A DNA stretch of 26,794 nucleotides. Origin: Actinobacteria bacterium UBA2279 (GTDB taxonomy: Bacteria > Actinomycetota > Coriobacteriia > Anaerosomatales > Anaerosomataceae). The stretch spans positions 1-26,794 of the forward strand of contig DDWT01000017.1 in the NCBI GenBank assembly GCA_002347365.1, written 5' to 3'. Every line of letters starts with the position of its first letter. Position 1 is the first letter of the stretch. Shown piece by piece: positions 25,342 to 26,794 of the stretch. The translations under genes and the position numbers were made by a program. The notes beneath the pieces are model-generated. The model had not been told where the DNA came from, ran no database searches, and was given only the letters and a program-made list of their open reading frames with translations.

Positions 25342-25428
25342 GCCTAACGCATGAGCGCATCGGCTGCGCGCGTGCGCTCCCATTATGCGTCCACCATGCG
25401 CGCGCCTGGTGGAAGCGCGGGGTTAGGC
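25342..25428 (-). repeat. integron attC site 1 (after the GNAT cassette)
   Basis: This 87-bp imperfect palindrome has cores GCCTAAC (25342-25348) and GTTAGGC (25422-25428), perfect complements that fit RYYYAAC / GTTRRRY. Inner arms GCGC and GCGCGC pair around a central loop. The acetyltransferase stop codon TAA lies within the right-hand core, as is usual for cassette genes. Confidence 0.75.
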
Positions 25429-25932
25429 CCCGCACACCTTGCTGACCCACAGCTCCCGCTGCCCGCCATCCGGGCGGGTCACGACGGCCTCCAGCGACAT
25501 GCCCAGTCTGACTGCGACACGTCTGGATGCGACGTTGTCGGAATCGATCAACGAAACGATCCGCTCCCGCCCGAGCTCCTCGTGGGCGAAGCGAAGTAGC
25601 GCCGAGCCGATCTCGGTCGCATAGCCCATCCCCCAGGCGCTCTTCTCGAACAGGTAGACGAGTTCGATCTCGCTGCGACCGTCGATGTCTTTGGCGACGA
25701 GCCCGCAGTCGCCCACGAACTCACCCGTTGCCTTGACGACTACCGGCCACTGGCCGAGCGGTCCGGCAGGAGGCGTGCGTAGCTCATCTTCGAGGATCTG
25801 CCTCACGCGATCGGAGTCGCGGGGACCACCCATGAACCGGGTCACGTCCGGATCTGCCCAGAGGCGCAGCTCTGGCTCGACGTCTTGCGGCAGAAGCGAA
25901 CGCAACAGCAGCCGTTCTGTCTGGAGTCGCAT
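25423..25932 (-). CDS. GNAT acetyltransferase (RimJ/RimL type), cassette gene
   Basis: This 169-residue protein starts MRLQTERLLLRSLLPQDVEP, the RimJ/RimL-type opening. The core has ELVYLFEKSAWGMGYATEI (the acetyl-CoA loop is WGMGYATE), then SLIDSDNVASRRVAVRLGM and the C-terminal ELWVSKVCGA. Substrates of this group include ribosomal N termini, amino sugars and small amines; none is indicated here. The gene occupies one integron cassette. It starts 43 bases after the upstream attC core, and its stop codon lies in the downstream attC. The ribosome-binding site is weak. Confidence 0.9.
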   Translation of the reverse strand: MRLQTERLLLRSLLPQDVEPELRLWADPDVTRFMGGPRDSDRVRQILEDELRTPPAGPLGQWPVVVKATGEFVGDCGLVAKDIDGRSEIELVYLFEKSAWGMGYATEIGSALLRFAHEELGRERIVSLIDSDNVASRRVAVRLGMSLEAVVTRPDGGQRELWVSKVCGA

Positions 25933-25974
25933 ACGCCTGATTCCGTCCTGGCCGAGGAGCCGCGCCGGTCGTGG

Positions 25975-26061
25975 GCCTAACGCACTTGCGCATGAGCAGA
26001 CGCCCGCGACCTCTCAAGGTCAGTCTACCCTCCGGCGTTCCGCTCGATGCCCTTGTTGGGC
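25975..26061 (-). repeat. integron attC site 2
   Basis: This 87-bp imperfect palindrome has cores GCCTAAC (25975-25981) and GTTGGGC (26055-26061), complementary with one G-T pair. The inner arms GCGCATGAGCAGACGCC and GGCGTTCCGCTCGATGC pair with extra unpaired bases on the right arm only. That asymmetry matches extrahelical bases and orients the site to the minus strand, the direction of the cassette genes. Confidence 0.75.
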
Positions 26062-26116
26062 GCACAGGACATGCCGTGCGAGCGAGCCCGGTACTCGAAC
26101 TGGGCATCTGGGGAGT

Positions 26117-26353
26117 CTAGGTAACCGGTGTCTCACGTGCGCGGATGCTATCAGCGGATGCGTCTTCGAGTACGAAGGCCTCGATCAGATCAGCCACCAG
26201 ACCTGCAGCCCGGCTGTTGAGATGCAGGGTGTCGGTCAGTAGCACAAAATCGTTCCGCGCCGAGATACGGTCCCAGCTTCGTCCCAGCAGGTACCGCTGA
26301 ACGAGAACATCGAGGAGCTCTCAACGCGCCGACGGGGTGAAGCGGACCCTCAC
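26117..26353 (-). pseudogene. broken RelE-like toxin merged in frame with an SGNH-hydrolase tail
   Basis: From a GTG overlapping the antitoxin stop (GTGA) the frame reads VRVRFTPSAR, then TGA (26323-26321), then ELLDVLVQRYLLG. The VRVRFTPSAR...ELLDVL pattern is a RelE/ParE toxin start with a stop at codon 11. Further on the frame reads NDFVLLTDTLHLNSRAAGLV and ADLIEAFV, the DxxHL block at the C-terminal end of SGNH hydrolases, and stops at TAG 26117. Neither protein is complete. The TGA does not fall on a Cys site and has no SECIS-like hairpin evident, so a nonsense mutation is favoured. Confidence 0.55.
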
Positions 26354-26631
26354 GCCGAGTCCCGTGCCAGGAGCGCACGCGCCTCTGCCATCACGTCGTC
26401 AAGATCGTGGCCGACACCGGCGGCAATCTCAGCCTCGCCCCTGGCGAGCACACGCAGTATCTCCAATTCATGCTGCGTGCGCTGGTAGACACTCGAGCTG
26501 ACGAGAACCGCCGAGGCACGACCCCGCTGGGTGATGAACACAGGTTCATCGGATGCGGCGGCCCGCTTGATCACACCAGCCGCGTCTTGCCGCAGGTCAG
26601 AAATTGGGACGATGTTGGGCATTGTACTCAT
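26350..26631 (-). CDS. Phd/RelB-type antitoxin, cassette gene
   Basis: This 93-residue antitoxin has a Phd/YefM-type N-terminal DNA-binding domain: NIVPISDLRQDAAGVIKRA, EPVFITQRGRASAVLVSS and VYQRTQHELEILR. An acidic tail follows (HDLDDVMAEARALLARDSA). The ATG at 26631 follows AGGAGG at eight bases. It should bind and neutralise a RelE-family toxin, but the toxin frame downstream is broken, so it may be an orphan antitoxin. It sits in the cassette between attC sites 2 and 3. Confidence 0.88.
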   Translation of the reverse strand: MSTMPNIVPISDLRQDAAGVIKRAAASDEPVFITQRGRASAVLVSSSVYQRTQHELEILRVLARGEAEIAAGVGHDLDDVMAEARALLARDSA

Positions 26632-26698
26632 TGGAAGCACCTCCTACAGTACAACCAACGATACCACCCTGACTGCCCAGATGCGAGCCCCAGGCTGT

Positions 26699-26787
26699 AG
26701 CTAACGTCTTGGCGCATCAGCTGCGCGCCGTGCGCTTTCGGGTCGATTCTACCTCGTGCGCGCCAGCTTGATGCGCTTGAGTTCCTA
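26699..26787 (-). repeat. integron attC site 3 (near the right edge)
   Basis: The left core AGCTAAC (26699-26705) is a one-mismatch RYYYAAC. The inner arms GCGCATCAGCTGCGCGC and GCGCGCCAGCTTGATGCGC are perfectly complementary except for two extra bases (C and T) on the right arm, a textbook extrahelical pattern. The right core GTTCCTA (26781-26787) is degenerate. Confidence 0.7.
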
Positions 26788-26794
26788 GTTCGAG

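Noticed and set aside
26321..26323. TGA in the RelE-like frame as a selenocysteine codon
   Set aside because: RelE toxins have no catalytic Cys at this place, no SECIS-like hairpin is evident, and the rest of the toxin is missing.

Overview
The window is GC-rich, gene-dense bacterial DNA. The mix of a leucine-type T-box leader, an ilvDBNC-aminotransferase-serA operon, a periplasmic multiheme cytochrome c, an NAD-type isocitrate dehydrogenase and a short cold-shock protein suggests an anaerobic or facultative Actinomycetota, perhaps the environmental Coriobacteriia/Anaerosomatales group. This placement is inferred from gene content and style. There is no rRNA or other phylogenetic marker here to prove it.

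Region 1 (1-7255, minus strand) is one amino-acid operon. A sigma70-like promoter and a T-box riboswitch with a CUC (Leu) specifier precede ilvD, ilvB, ilvN, ilvC, a class V aminotransferase and serA, which runs off the left edge. Region 2 (7300-16850) is ordinary core metabolism. It holds a multiheme cytochrome c with a Crp/Fnr-like palindrome upstream, isocitrate dehydrogenase, a DUF302 protein, citrate synthase, a tRNA-dihydrouridine synthase, a SemiSWEET-like membrane protein, a flavodoxin-like protein, a cold-shock protein with a strong terminator, a GNAT acetyltransferase and a heme catalase.

Region 3 (16900-25200) is an accessory patchwork of small genes. It contains DUF1801 proteins, a GIY-YIG protein, hypothetical proteins, a GyrI-like protein, two PadR regulators (one with an intact DUF4153-type membrane partner, one with a truncated partner), a DUF3267 peptidase-like protein and a single-pass membrane protein. 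Its most striking gene is msrA (18565-19353). The catalytic cysteine of the GCFW motif is an in-frame TGA, the frame is open on both sides, and a hairpin of bacterial SECIS geometry follows at once. I read it as a membrane-anchored selenocysteine-containing methionine sulfoxide reductase A.

Region 4 (25342-26794) looks like the distal end of an integron cassette array. Three imperfect palindromes of 87-89 bp have integron attC architecture: RYYYAAC / GTTRRRY cores, complementary inner arms and unpaired bases on one side. They bracket minus-strand cassettes: a RimJ/RimL-type acetyltransferase whose stop codon lies inside the attC core, and a Phd/RelB-type antitoxin followed by a broken RelE-like toxin merged in frame with an SGNH-hydrolase tail. 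No integrase is visible. If present, it should lie to the right of the window.
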